The position numbers and the translations under genes were made by a program. A model generated the notes under the pieces. The model was not told where the DNA came from. It did no database searches and saw only the letters and a list, made by a program, of their open reading frames with translations. Below are positions 42,373-50,700 of a DNA stretch of 64,000 nucleotides, one piece after another. This DNA comes from Clavibacter michiganensis subsp. tessellarius (GTDB lineage: Bacteria > Actinomycetota > Actinomycetes > Actinomycetales > Microbacteriaceae), in contig NZ_CP040788.1 of NCBI RefSeq assembly GCF_021922985.1, forward strand, positions 1,674,001 through 1,738,000, read 5' to 3'. Position 1 is the first letter of the stretch; every line of letters starts with the position of its first letter.

Positions 42373-42579
42373 CTCGTCAGCCTGGACGTGAGGCGCTCCG
42401 ACGGACAGACCCCTTCCGGGGGCACTTCTTGTGCATGTGCTGCCTACGACGGCGAAGTCGTTGTCAGTGGAGAGCCCGAGGACGCGACTCCGACCGCCCC
42501 CGCACGCGCCGACGGCCCCGGCTCCCGGTGAGGGAGACGAGGCCGTCGATGCGTTCTGCTGTGAGCGCAGGTGGTGCGT

Positions 42580-42594
42580 CCCGGCGGAGCCGGG
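42580..42594 (-). terminator. Small hairpin after the lipoprotein gene
   Basis: CCCGGC and GCCGGG form a 6-bp stem around a 3-nt loop, 6 bp past the stop codon of the lipoprotein gene that ends at 42601. The short stem and missing U-run make it only a candidate terminator. Confidence 0.35.
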
Positions 42595-42600
42595 TGGGTG

Positions 42601-43296
42601 CTACTTGGTGTTGACGGTGATCTTGGCGATGCCGACGACGAGCTGGTCGGTGACGGCGGTGGTGCCGAAGGTGCTGTTCAGCAGCGACGCGGCGTCGGGG
42701 CTGACCTTGACCGTGGTGCCCTCGAGGACGGCGTTGTCGCCCTCCATGGCGAGGGGCTTCAGGGTCGTGCCGTCGAGGTTGAAGATGTAGACGTCCTTCA
42801 TGACCTCGCCGTCGCCGACCTGGACCGACCCGGTGAGGCGGCTGGTGCCGGGGTCGATGACGAAGTCGGTGAGCTTCACGACGGTGGAGCCGGCGGTGAG
42901 GCTGATGCCGGAGCCGGAGTGGTCGATCTCGCCCTGGACGTAGGGGCGGTAGGACTGCTGGGGGTCGAAGTACTTCACGTTGCCGCCGGTGATGGGGAAC
43001 GCGAGGGTGCCGGTGGCGCCGTCGAGGGTCGCGGTGCCGATGACGCCGGGGGTCAGGCCCAGTGTCGTGAGGGCGCCGGTGAAGCCGGAGTCGAGCGTGA
43101 CCTTGGTGTCGACGCCGGTCAGGGTCGGGATCGACGCGAGCGGCGTGGGGTTCGCCTCGGTCGTCGCGGTCGCGGCGGGCTTCGACGAGGACGAGGAGGA
43201 CGAGCCGGAGTCGGAGGGGGTCGAGCAGGCGGCGAGGCCGACGACGAGGAAGCCGGCGGTGGCGAGGCCGAAGACGGACTTGGTGAGGTTGCGCAT
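42601..43296 (-). CDS. Lipoprotein with HtaA-like beta pattern, unknown function
   Basis: The 231-residue product is a lipoprotein: signal MRNLTKSVFGLATAGFLVVG and lipobox LAAC with Cys near residue 24. A Ser/Ala/Thr-rich spacer (SGSSSSSSSKPAATATT) leads to a beta-rich domain. Repeated strands there include GTLAFPITGGNVKYFDPQ, GEIDHSGSGISLTAGSTVV and LTDFVIDPGTSRLTGSVQV. The phrase order (GGNV..., GEIDHSGSGISL..., LTDFVIDP) resembles HtaA-type heme-binding domains, but I see no clear heme ligands. ATG has GAAGGAA at about 6 nt. A 7-bp hairpin (43321-43338) lies in the upstream leader. It is divergent from the PadR regulator. Confidence 0.8.
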   Translation of the reverse strand: MRNLTKSVFGLATAGFLVVGLAACSTPSDSGSSSSSSSKPAATATTEANPTPLASIPTLTGVDTKVTLDSGFTGALTTLGLTPGVIGTATLDGATGTLAFPITGGNVKYFDPQQSYRPYVQGEIDHSGSGISLTAGSTVVKLTDFVIDPGTSRLTGSVQVGDGEVMKDVYIFNLDGTTLKPLAMEGDNAVLEGTTVKVSPDAASLLNSTFGTTAVTDQLVVGIAKITVNTK

Positions 43297-43472
43297 GATG
43301 TTTCCTTCGCTGTGTGGGCTGGGATCCACCCGGATCCCCCGGGCGACACAGGGACTTCGGCGCCGCGGCGGAACGGGTTGGGACGGGTTCTCCTTTCCCA
43401 GGTGAAGGCCAGGTTCGCGGTGCGCTCCCCCGGGATCACGGGGAAGCGCCGCCACCGTCGGATACGCGCCTG

Positions 43473-43527
43473 TTGACTTCCGACTGTCGGCGACATATCG
43501 TCGATGCATCGCGACAGCACGTCGCGA
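43473..43527 (+). promoter_or_regulatory. padR promoter with two operator-like palindromes
   Basis: A -35 TTGACT (43473-43478), 17-bp spacer and -10 TATCGT (43496-43501) form the best-matched promoter in the window. TGTCGGCGACA (43485-43495), a palindrome with one central base, lies in the spacer. TCGCGAC-agcac-GTCGCGA (43509-43527), 7-bp arms around 5 nt, lies just past the transcription start. Both fit binding by a PadR dimer, so autorepression is likely. Confidence 0.65.
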
Positions 43528-43559
43528 TCCCCTGACATCCCGACCGGAAGGAGCGCGAC

Positions 43560-44303
43560 ATGCGCACCCACGACCAGCACGCGGACCACGACCCGCGCCA
43601 CGACCACCACCACGACCACCACGACCGCTCCCGCGACGGCGTCCCCGCCGACCGCCACGAGCCCCGCATGCAGCACCACCGCGGCGGCCGCCCGCGCATC
43701 ATGCCCGGCCACCCGCTCGCCCGCGGCTTCCACCCGGGCGAGGGCGGATCCGGGTTCCCGGGCTTCCCCGGCGCCGGCGGCTTCCCCGGCATGGGCGGCT
43801 TCCCGGGCATGGGCGGCTTCGGCGGCCCCGGCTTCGGCCCGGGACGCGGACGCGGCGGACGCGGTCGCGCCCGCCGCGGCGACGTCCGCCTCGCGATCCT
43901 CTCCCTCCTCGCGGAGGAGCCCTCGAACGGCTACGGCCTCATCACCGGCATCGCCGCGAAGAGCGAGGGCGCCTGGCGGCCGAGCCCCGGATCCGTCTAC
44001 CCCACGCTCCAGCAGCTCGTCGACGAGGACCTCATCGTCGCCGACGAGACCGGATCCAAGAGCGTCTACTCCCTCACCGACGCGGGCCGCGCCCACGTCG
44101 AGGAGAACCGCGCGGGCATCGACGCCGCCTGGGCCGCGACCACCGACCGCTCCGAGGGCGAGGACGCGTTCCAGACGAGCCTCATGAAGCTCGCCGGCGT
44201 GATCAAGCCGCTCATGCACGACGCGACCGACGCCCAGCGCCAGGCTGCGGCGGCGAAGCTCGACGAGACGCGGCGCGCGCTGTACGCGATCCTCGCCGAC
44301 TGA
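43560..44303 (+). CDS. PadR-family regulator with His- and Gly-rich N-terminal extension
   Basis: The 247-residue protein has a normal PadR winged-helix domain in its C-terminal half: RLAILSLLAEEPSNGYGLIT near residue 110, then RPSPGSVYPTLQQLVDEDLI and SVYSLTDAGRAHVEEN, and a C-terminal helical dimerisation region. The first 105 residues are unlike typical PadR proteins. They hold a His cluster (DPRHDHHHDHHDR), then basic residues, then a Gly/Phe/Pro run with repeated GGFPGMGGFPGMGGF. Such His-rich tails can bind metals. ATG follows GAAGGAG at about 6 nt. Two palindromes overlap its promoter. It may control the divergent lipoprotein gene and itself. A strong terminator follows. Confidence 0.9.
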   Translation: MRTHDQHADHDPRHDHHHDHHDRSRDGVPADRHEPRMQHHRGGRPRIMPGHPLARGFHPGEGGSGFPGFPGAGGFPGMGGFPGMGGFGGPGFGPGRGRGGRGRARRGDVRLAILSLLAEEPSNGYGLITGIAAKSEGAWRPSPGSVYPTLQQLVDEDLIVADETGSKSVYSLTDAGRAHVEENRAGIDAAWAATTDRSEGEDAFQTSLMKLAGVIKPLMHDATDAQRQAAAAKLDETRRALYAILAD

Positions 44304-44322
44304 TCCCGGGCATCACCCGGAG

Positions 44323-44360
44323 ACGACGGCGGCCCCCGCTGGTGCGGGGGCCGTCGTCGT
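44323..44360. terminator. Strong hairpin terminator between padR and acidic-protein gene
   Basis: A 17-bp stem with one mismatch closes a TGGT loop (44323-44360). It separates the padR stop (44303) from the convergent acidic-protein gene (ends 44373) and may act for both. Confidence 0.75.
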
Positions 44361-44372
44361 GCGCGGGGCGGG

Positions 44373-44630
44373 TCAGCGCGCGGCCGCTCCGGTGTCGAGG
44401 TCGTCGCCGGCCTCGAGGTCGGGGCCGTCGGACTCGGTGATGTCGATGCCGAGGCCGCCGTTCTCGTCGTCGCCCGCGTCCACGGCGTCGTCGTCGAGCG
44501 GCACGACGCGCTCGGCGTCGATGGCCTCCTCGGCGTCGCGGGCGTCGGTGCCGACGAGCTCCTCCTCGTCGACGCCGGTGTCGTCCAGGTCGCGGTCGGC
44601 GGGGTCGCGGGGGTTCTCGATGTCGCTCAC
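44373..44630 (-). CDS. Small highly acidic protein
   Basis: The 85-residue protein has about one third Asp and Glu (for example RDLDDTGVDEEELVGTDARD and DDAVDAGDDENGG) and few basic residues. It has no hydrophobic segment, so it is probably cytosolic and poorly folded. I know no family; similar acidic short proteins occur in Microbacteriaceae. The GTG start has a strong AGGAGAG ribosome binding site. It lies between padR, with which it shares a terminator, and the molybdopterin oxidoreductase operon. A role as a nucleic-acid mimic or ion buffer would be speculation. Confidence 0.75.
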   Translation of the reverse strand: MSDIENPRDPADRDLDDTGVDEEELVGTDARDAEEAIDAERVVPLDDDAVDAGDDENGGLGIDITESDGPDLEAGDDLDTGAAAR

Positions 44631-44751
44631 GGTGCTCTCCTCTTCTGGTCGATGCGGCGCGGTGGCGCCGTGCATCGACCGTACGCGTCCCCGCTCCGCG
44701 CGTCCGGGGAGCGGCGCCCGGCACGAGGACGGCGGCGCGAGGGCGGACGGG

Positions 44752-46371
44752 TCAGGAGACGCCGACGGTGATCCGGTGCCAGCCCGTCGCGCCGTCGGGG
44801 GCGGGCGGCGCCTCGTCGGAGGTCTGCGTGGCGCCCGTGGTGTCGGTCGCGCGCACCTCCACGCTGTGGGATCCGCTCGCCGCGTCCCAGGCATACGACC
44901 ACTGCCGCCAGGTGTCCGTGCCCACGCCGTCGCCCAACGTCGCCTCGACCCAGTCGCCCTCGTCGACGCGCACCTCCACCTTCTCGATGCCGGTGTGCTG
45001 CGCCCAGGCCATGCCGGCGATCGCCGTGCGGCCCGCGTCGACGCGCGCGCCGGAGCGCGGGGTGTCGATGCGGGAGCCGGTCTTGATCGGGCCGCGCTCG
45101 GTCCAGCCGCGGGTCGACCAGTACGCGACGTCCTCGGCGAAGGTCGTGACCTTCAGCTCGGTGACCCACTTCGTGGCGGAGACGTAGCCGTACAGGCCGG
45201 GCACCACCATCCGCACCGGGAAGCCGTGCTCCTGCGGGAGCGGCTCGCCGTTCATGCCGACCGCGAGGATCGCCGCGCGGTCGGGATCCGTGAGCGCCTC
45301 GAGCGGCGTGCTGGCGGTCCAGCCGTCCTGGCTCGTGGAGAGCACCATGTCGGCACCCGCGGTGGGGCGGGCGCGCTCGAGCAGCAGCCGGATGGGGTAC
45401 CCGAGCCACAGCGCGTTGCCGATGAGGTCGCCGCCGACCTCGTTCGAGACGCAGGTGAGGGTCGTCACGTGCTCCTCGAGCGGGAGGGCGAGCAGCTCGG
45501 CGAAGGTGATCTCGACCTCCTGCTCGACCATGCCGGTGATCCGCAGCGTCCAGGAGGCCGCGTCGACCGACGGCACCTGCAGCGCGGTGTCGATCCGGTA
45601 GAAGTCGGCCGCGGGCGTGAGGAAGGGGGCGAGCCCGGGGACGCCGAGCTCGGCGGACGCGGGGATCGCGGCGGCGGGCGTCGCCGCGCGCGGGAGCACG
45701 AGGGTGCGGCGGAAGTCGTCCACGCGGGCCGCGGCGGCGTTGACCCCGCGGGCCACGGATCCGGCGACCACGGAGGCGGCGCCGGCCACGACCGTCATGA
45801 GGAGGAAGGTGCGCCGCTCGACGCGCGCGCCGGATCCCGCGGTGAGCGGCGCGCGGGCGGCCGGGCGGGCGATGCCGCGCACGGGCTCCGCGGTCTGCGC
45901 GGCGTAGGAGGACGCGCGGGCGGAGGCGTCGCGCCAGTCGCGGAGGCGGTCGGCGCCGCGGTGGAGGACGAAGACGCCCGCGATCATGCCGACGATGGTG
46001 GGGATCGCCGCGGCGCCCGTGGCCCCGGCGCGCGTGGTGGCGGCGAGCACGGCGACGCCGGCGAACAGCGCGAGCACGACCACGCCGAGCGGCGGGCGGC
46101 GCACCTGGAGGATGCCGGCGAGCGCGGCCGCGGCGAGCACCACGACGCCGAGCACCACGATGAGGGCGACCTTGTCGCCCGTGCCGAACAGGGCGATCAC
46201 CGCGTCCTTGACGCCCGCGGGCACGAGGTCGATGACGAGCGCGCCGACCGCGAGCACCGGGCTGGCCGCGGGCGCGACGAAGGCCGCCGCGATCTCGGCG
46301 ACGGCCAGCACGGCGAGCGCCGCGACGACCCCCAGGAACGCCGACCACGCGCGGAGGGCCGCGCGGGTCAC
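44752..46371 (-). CDS. Membrane-anchored molybdopterin oxidoreductase (sulfite oxidase family)
   Basis: The 539-residue protein has about five N-terminal membrane helices (residues 5-150), an RRTFLLMTVVAGAAS segment near residue 185 and a sulfite-oxidase-type molybdopterin domain with YRIDTALQVPSVDAASWTLR near residue 240. The Mo-ligand cysteine is in TLTCVSNEVGGDLIGNALW near 290. PLPQEHGFPVRMVVPGLYGY near 352 and a C-terminal Mo-co dimerisation domain from about 425 (VRVDEGDWVEATL) complete it. The active site should face outside. The electron acceptor and substrate are unknown. Its GTG overlaps the stop of the histidine kinase gene (GTGA), so it is coupled to a two-component system. Confidence 0.93.
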   Translation of the reverse strand: MTRAALRAWSAFLGVVAALAVLAVAEIAAAFVAPAASPVLAVGALVIDLVPAGVKDAVIALFGTGDKVALIVVLGVVVLAAAALAGILQVRRPPLGVVVLALFAGVAVLAATTRAGATGAAAIPTIVGMIAGVFVLHRGADRLRDWRDASARASSYAAQTAEPVRGIARPAARAPLTAGSGARVERRTFLLMTVVAGAASVVAGSVARGVNAAAARVDDFRRTLVLPRAATPAAAIPASAELGVPGLAPFLTPAADFYRIDTALQVPSVDAASWTLRITGMVEQEVEITFAELLALPLEEHVTTLTCVSNEVGGDLIGNALWLGYPIRLLLERARPTAGADMVLSTSQDGWTASTPLEALTDPDRAAILAVGMNGEPLPQEHGFPVRMVVPGLYGYVSATKWVTELKVTTFAEDVAYWSTRGWTERGPIKTGSRIDTPRSGARVDAGRTAIAGMAWAQHTGIEKVEVRVDEGDWVEATLGDGVGTDTWRQWSYAWDAASGSHSVEVRATDTTGATQTSDEAPPAPDGATGWHRITVGVS

Positions 46372-47630
46372 GGGGCGACCGGCTTGCTGTACGGCAGGAT
46401 CACGTCGAAGCGGCAGCCGCCGTCGATGTTCTGGACGGTCACGTCGCCGTCGTGCGCGCGGACGATGCCGCGCACGATCGCGAGGCCCAGGCCCGCGCCG
46501 CCGCCGCCCGACGCGTAGCCGCCGTCGTGCGAGCCCTCCGCCTGCACGGCGGGATCCGGCGCCGCGGCCTCCGCGGACGGGGCCGGGAAGTCGGGTCCGA
46601 GCGCGGCCTTCGCGGCGGCGCTCGCGCCGTACGCGCGCGGGGTGCGGGATCCGGTGCTGCGCCAGCCGGCGTCGAACACGCGCGGGAGGTCGGCCTCGGG
46701 GATGCCGCCCGCGGTGTCCTCGACCGAGAGCACGGCGAGGTTGCCGGAGTCGCGGTGCGCGGAGATGACGATGCGGCCGCCCGGCAGCGACTGCTGGATG
46801 GCGTTCATGACGAGGTTGCCGACCACGCGCGACAGCTCGCGGGGATCGCCCTGCACCACGAGGTCGTCGTGCGCGGTCACGCCGCGGAGGTCGACCTGGC
46901 GCGCCTGGGCGACCGGGCCGAGCTCGGCGACGGTGTCGCTCACGACGTCGTAGAGGGAGACGCGCTCGACGGCGAGCTCGAGGCTGCCGGAGTTGATCCG
47001 GGACAGCTCGAACAGGTCGTCGACCATGCCGTTGAGGCGGTTCGCCTGCACGCGGATCTGGCGGAAGTAGCGGTGCTCGTCGTCGACCATGCCGTCCTCG
47101 AGCGACTCGGCCATGGCGCGGATCCCGGCGAGCGGCGTGCGCAGGTCGTGCGACATCCACGCGATGAGCTCGCGGCGGCTGCGCTCCTGCGCCTCCATGC
47201 GGTCGCGGGCGTCGGCGAGGCGGCGGTTGGCCGCGCTCAGCTCGCGGGCCAGCTGCGCGAACTCGGTGCTCGTGGGGCGGCCGGGCTCGACCGCGGCCTC
47301 CTCGCCCATCGACGCGGCGTAGCGGCCGAGCTCGCGGCTGCCGCGCACGAGGGTCATGCCGAGCATCGCGGCCATCACGAGGGAGACGAGGGCGGAGACC
47401 GCGGCGACGGAGAGGAACGCGGTGAGGCCGGCGTCGTCGACGAGCATGCCGGCGGTGACGGCGACCATGCCGCCCACGACCGAGAGCACGGCGGCGAGCG
47501 CGACGACGCAGATCTGGAGCACGAGCGACCGGCGACGGAGCAGGCGCAGCAGGACGCTCGCGCCGAGGCCGACGATGGCGGCGCAGACGAGCGCCGTCAG
47601 GACGACGATGAGGAAGGAGTCGGGGGTCAC
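46368..47630 (-). CDS. Sensor histidine kinase
   Basis: The 420-residue kinase has two N-terminal spans (residues 5-28 and about 40-62), a third hydrophobic stretch, and a HAMP-like segment. The H-box is RRELIAWMSHDLRTPLAGI with the phospho-accepting His near residue 163; N-box VVGNLVMNAIQQS follows, then the G1 box VEDTAGGIPEADLPRVFDAG. The G2 box GAGLGLAIVRGIV is about 70 residues further on. The ATP lid thus carries an extra 50-residue Ala/Pro/Gly-rich insertion (PRAYGASAAAKAALGPDF and on), not usual for the family. It pairs with the response regulator upstream and the molybdopterin oxidoreductase downstream; all joints are GTGA overlaps. Confidence 0.92.
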   Translation of the reverse strand: MTPDSFLIVVLTALVCAAIVGLGASVLLRLLRRRSLVLQICVVALAAVLSVVGGMVAVTAGMLVDDAGLTAFLSVAAVSALVSLVMAAMLGMTLVRGSRELGRYAASMGEEAAVEPGRPTSTEFAQLARELSAANRRLADARDRMEAQERSRRELIAWMSHDLRTPLAGIRAMAESLEDGMVDDEHRYFRQIRVQANRLNGMVDDLFELSRINSGSLELAVERVSLYDVVSDTVAELGPVAQARQVDLRGVTAHDDLVVQGDPRELSRVVGNLVMNAIQQSLPGGRIVISAHRDSGNLAVLSVEDTAGGIPEADLPRVFDAGWRSTGSRTPRAYGASAAAKAALGPDFPAPSAEAAAPDPAVQAEGSHDGGYASGGGGAGLGLAIVRGIVRAHDGDVTVQNIDGGCRFDVILPYSKPVAP

Positions 47631-48508
47631 GCGTCGTCCCCGGGGGCGGGGGCGGACGCGTCGGCCGGCTCGGCGGCAGCGGCGGGCGAGGCGGCAGCGG
47701 GCGCTGCGGGCGCTGCGGGAGCCGCGGGCGCCGCCGCGTCCGGGTCGAACCGGTACCCCACGCCCCAGACGGTGCCGAGGAGCACGGGGTGCGCGGGATC
47801 CGCCTCGATCTTCTCCCGCAGGCGCCGCACGTGGACGGTGACGGTGGAGAGGTCGCCGATCTCCCAGCCCCACACGGAGCGGAGGAGGTCGTCGCGGCCG
47901 AAGACGCGGCGGGGGTTCCGCAGCAGGAAGGCGAGCAGGTCGAACTCGCGGGAGGTGAGGGAGAGCATCGCGCCGGCCTGGTGGATCTCGCGCGCGCCCA
48001 GGTCGAGCACGAATGGGCCCGCCACGAACGGCGGCTCCGGCACGGCCTCGGGCACGGTGCGGCGCAGCACGGCGCGCACGCGCAGCACGAGCTCGCGCGG
48101 GGAGAAGGGCTTGGCGAGGTAGTCGTCGGCGCCGGCGTCGAGGCCGTTGACGCGGTCCTCGCCCTGGCCGAGCGCGGTGAGCATCACGACGGGGACGGGC
48201 GAGTCGGGGTTCTCGGCGCGGATCCGGCGGCACACCTCGAGGCCGTCGAGCCCGGGGAGCATGCGGTCGAGCACGACGAGGTCGGGCATCCGCTCGGTCG
48301 CGACGCGCACGGCCTCGAGGCCGTCGGCCACGGTCTCCACCTGGAAGCCGGAGGCCTTGAGGTAGCGGCACACCACCTCGTTGACGGTCGGGTCGTCCTC
48401 CACCACGAGGATGCGGCGGCCGCGGAGCGGATCCTGCCGCGAGGGATCGGGCCGCGCGGCGTCGGGGCGGGCGGCGTCGGCGCGCGCGGGGTCGTAGGTG
48501 GGGCTCAC
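47627..48508 (-). CDS. OmpR-family response regulator
   Basis: The 293-residue regulator has a receiver domain at about residues 30-145: ILVVEDDPTVNEVV, the phosphorylated Asp in PDLVVLDRMLPGLDGLEV, and KPFSPRELVLRV. A winged-helix DNA-binding domain lies at about 165-260 (LTSREFDLLAFLLRNPRRVF, then VTVHVRRLREKIEADPAHP). The C-terminal 35 residues are an Ala/Pro repeat tail. It starts with GTG 6 nt after TAGTCT (48515-48520), so initiation is leaderless. It is the first gene of a three-gene unit with the sensor kinase and a molybdopterin oxidoreductase. Confidence 0.94.
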   Translation of the reverse strand: MSPTYDPARADAARPDAARPDPSRQDPLRGRRILVVEDDPTVNEVVCRYLKASGFQVETVADGLEAVRVATERMPDLVVLDRMLPGLDGLEVCRRIRAENPDSPVPVVMLTALGQGEDRVNGLDAGADDYLAKPFSPRELVLRVRAVLRRTVPEAVPEPPFVAGPFVLDLGAREIHQAGAMLSLTSREFDLLAFLLRNPRRVFGRDDLLRSVWGWEIGDLSTVTVHVRRLREKIEADPAHPVLLGTVWGVGYRFDPDAAAPAAPAAPAAPAAASPAAAAEPADASAPAPGDDA

Positions 48509-48617
48509 CCGGCCAGACTATGCGCGCTCCCTGGGGCCGGACCCGCGCGGTGTCCGGCTTGCGAGCGAGCCGTCACCCCTGCGCGGACGCCCACCCGCGT
48601 GCTCCTAGGCTCGACGG

Positions 48618-49325
48618 ATGACGGAAGCGCTCGTGGACGTGGTCCTCCCCTGCCTCGACGAGGAGGAGGCCCTGCCCTGGGTGCTCTCGCGCCTGCCCGA
48701 GGGGTACCGCGGGATCGTCGTCGACAACGGCTCCACCGACCGGTCCGCCGAGGTCGCGCGGGAGCACGGCGCGCTCGTCGTCGCCGAGTCGCGCCGCGGG
48801 TTCGGGGCGGCGGCGCACGCCGGGCTCGAGGCGGCGACCGCGCCGCTGGTCGCGTTCTGCGACGCCGACGCGTCGATGGATCCCGCCCTCCTCCCCCGCG
48901 TCGTCGACCCCGTCCGCCACGGCGAGCGCGACCTCGTGCTCGGCCGCCGCGTGCCGTCGGCGCGCGGCGCCTGGCCGCTGCACGCGCGCATCGCGAACCT
49001 GGAGCTCGCGCGGCGGCTGCGGCGGATCACGGGCGTGCCGCTGCACGACCTCGGCCCGATGCGCTGCGGGCGGCGCGAGGAGCTGCTGGCCCTCGGGATC
49101 CTCGACCGGCGCAGCGGCTATCCGCTGGAGATGCTGCTGCGCGCGTCGGCGGCCGGGTGGAGCATCCTGGAGGTGGACATGCCGTACGCGCCGCGCGTGG
49201 GGCGGTCCAAGGTCACCGGCACCGTGCGCGGGACCGTCACGGCCGTCCGCGACATGTCGCGCGTGCTCGCGGAGGCGCGGGCCGCCGCGGCCGACGCCGA
49301 CCACGCACCGGGAGGATCCGCATGA
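48618..49325 (+). CDS. Glycosyltransferase family 2 protein
   Basis: The 235-residue soluble protein has a GT-A fold of the dolichol-phosphate-mannose synthase type: VDVVLPCLDEEEALPWVLSR at residues 6-25, IVVDNGSTDRSAEV near 32 and the nucleotide-sugar-binding FCDADASMDP near 78. C-terminal membrane helices, often present in this family, are missing. TAGGCT (48606-48611) ends 6 nt before the ATG, so initiation is leaderless. The next gene begins in its stop (ATGA). The sugar and acceptor are unknown. It is divergent from the response regulator. Confidence 0.9.
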   Translation: MTEALVDVVLPCLDEEEALPWVLSRLPEGYRGIVVDNGSTDRSAEVAREHGALVVAESRRGFGAAAHAGLEAATAPLVAFCDADASMDPALLPRVVDPVRHGERDLVLGRRVPSARGAWPLHARIANLELARRLRRITGVPLHDLGPMRCGRREELLALGILDRRSGYPLEMLLRASAAGWSILEVDMPYAPRVGRSKVTGTVRGTVTAVRDMSRVLAEARAAAADADHAPGGSA

Positions 49326-50005
49326 CCGCCGTCGTCGTCATCGCCAAGGAGTGCATCCCGGGCCGCGTGAAGACGCGCCTGCACCCGCCGTTCACGCTCG
49401 AGCAGGCCGCGGAGCTCGCCTCCGCCGCCCTCGCGGACACGCTCGCCGCCGTGGACGCCGCCGCCCCCGAGCGCCGCGTCCTCCTCTTCGACGGCACGAC
49501 GCCGCCCGCCGAGGCCGCGGGATACGACGTGATCCCGCAGGTCGCCGGCGACCTCGACGAGCGCCTCGCCGCCATGTTCGACGCGCTCGACGGGCCCGTC
49601 CTCCTCGTGGGGATGGACACGCCGCAGCTCACCGCCGACCTCCTCCGTCCCGTGCTCGACTCGTGGGCCGACGGCGGGCGCGGACCCGACGCCTGGTTCG
49701 GACCGGCGAACGACGGCGGCTTCTGGGCGCTCGGCCTCCGCGACCCGGACGGCGCGCTCGTGCGCGGCGTGCCCATGTCGCGCGACGACACCGGCGCCGT
49801 GCAGCTGTCGCGCCTCATCGACGCCGGGCTCGACGTCGCGATGCTGCCCGAGCTCACCGACGTGGACACCGTGGACGACGCCCGCGAGGCGGCCGACGCG
49901 GCCCCCGCCCATCGCTTCGCCGCCGCGCTCCGAATCCTGATGACCGGCGCGGGCACCCCCGCTGCCGCCGCCCCGCACGTCGCATCGCAGAGGGACCCCG
50001 CATGA
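49322..50005 (+). CDS. DUF2064 (TIGR04282-type) glycosyltransferase-like protein
   Basis: The 227-residue protein has the DUF2064 features VVVIAKECIPGRVKTRLHPP at residues 4-23, LLFDGTTPPAEA near residue 54, VLLVGMDTPQLTADLLRP near 93 and the strict FGPANDGGFWALGLR near 120. Family members look like nucleotide-sugar transferases and are usually next to a GT2 gene, as here. The ATG overlaps the GT2 stop, and its own stop overlaps the start of the methyltransferase (both ATGA). The catalytic role is not known. Confidence 0.9.
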   Translation: MTAVVVIAKECIPGRVKTRLHPPFTLEQAAELASAALADTLAAVDAAAPERRVLLFDGTTPPAEAAGYDVIPQVAGDLDERLAAMFDALDGPVLLVGMDTPQLTADLLRPVLDSWADGGRGPDAWFGPANDGGFWALGLRDPDGALVRGVPMSRDDTGAVQLSRLIDAGLDVAMLPELTDVDTVDDAREAADAAPAHRFAAALRILMTGAGTPAAAAPHVASQRDPA

Positions 50006-50700
50006 GCCTGGCCGTCGACCACCCCGAGGACCGCGCGCCCGCGCGCGACCGCACCTTCGGATCCGGTGGCGGCGAGCCGTACGCCCGGGCGCTCCGCGAC
50101 TCCGGCGAGGTGCTGTTCCTCTCCCTCACGGCGGACGACGACAGCGCCGAGGTCATCGACATCAGCCGGTGGAGCGCCGACGCCGACGAGGTGGACGCGA
50201 GCCTGCTCGCCGACGCCTGCGGCCCCGTGCTCGACATCGGCTGCGGCCCGGGCCGCATGGTCCGCGCCGCGATGGACGCCGGGCTCGGCGCCCTCGGCAT
50301 CGACGTCTCGCCCACCGTGGTCGAGATGGCCGTCGGACAGGGCCTCCCCGTCCTGCACCGCTCGGTCTTCGAGCGCCTCCCCCGCGAGGGCGGCTGGGGC
50401 ACGCTCCTCCTCCTCGACGGCAACATCGGCATCGGCGGCGACGCGGGCGCCCTGCTCGCCCGCTGCGGCGAGTTGCTCGACGACGACGGCGCGCTCGTGG
50501 TGGAGACCCACCCGGATCCCACGCGCGACCGCACCTTCGAGTGCACGGTCGAGGACGGTCAGGGCCGCGCCAGCGACCCCTTCCCCTGGGCGCAGGTCGG
50601 CCGTGACGCCGTCGCGCGCCTCGCCGAGGGCGCCGGGCTCGCGCCCGCTCAGTCCTGGGTGACCGGCGGCCGGTCCTTCTCGCGCCTCGTCCGCGCGTAG
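50002..50700 (+). CDS. Class I SAM-dependent methyltransferase
   Basis: The 232-residue protein has the SAM-binding motif VLDIGCGPGRMVRAAMDAG near residue 76, then LGIDVSPTVVEMA and a GTLLLLDGNIGIGGDAGALL strand. The C-terminal strands VVETHPDP and WVTGGRSFSRLV complete the fold. Its acceptor is not evident; next to a GT2 and a DUF2064 gene it may act on a sugar or lipid-linked product. It begins in the stop of the DUF2064 gene. Its 3' end runs 52 bp into the convergent membrane-protein gene that ends at 50649. Confidence 0.88.
   Translation: MSLAVDHPEDRAPARDRTFGSGGGEPYARALRDSGEVLFLSLTADDDSAEVIDISRWSADADEVDASLLADACGPVLDIGCGPGRMVRAAMDAGLGALGIDVSPTVVEMAVGQGLPVLHRSVFERLPREGGWGTLLLLDGNIGIGGDAGALLARCGELLDDDGALVVETHPDPTRDRTFECTVEDGQGRASDPFPWAQVGRDAVARLAEGAGLAPAQSWVTGGRSFSRLVRA

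Noticed and set aside
42601..43296. Fasciclin-domain protein.
   Set aside because: The fasciclin H-box pattern is lacking and the strand order fits an HtaA-like beta domain better.
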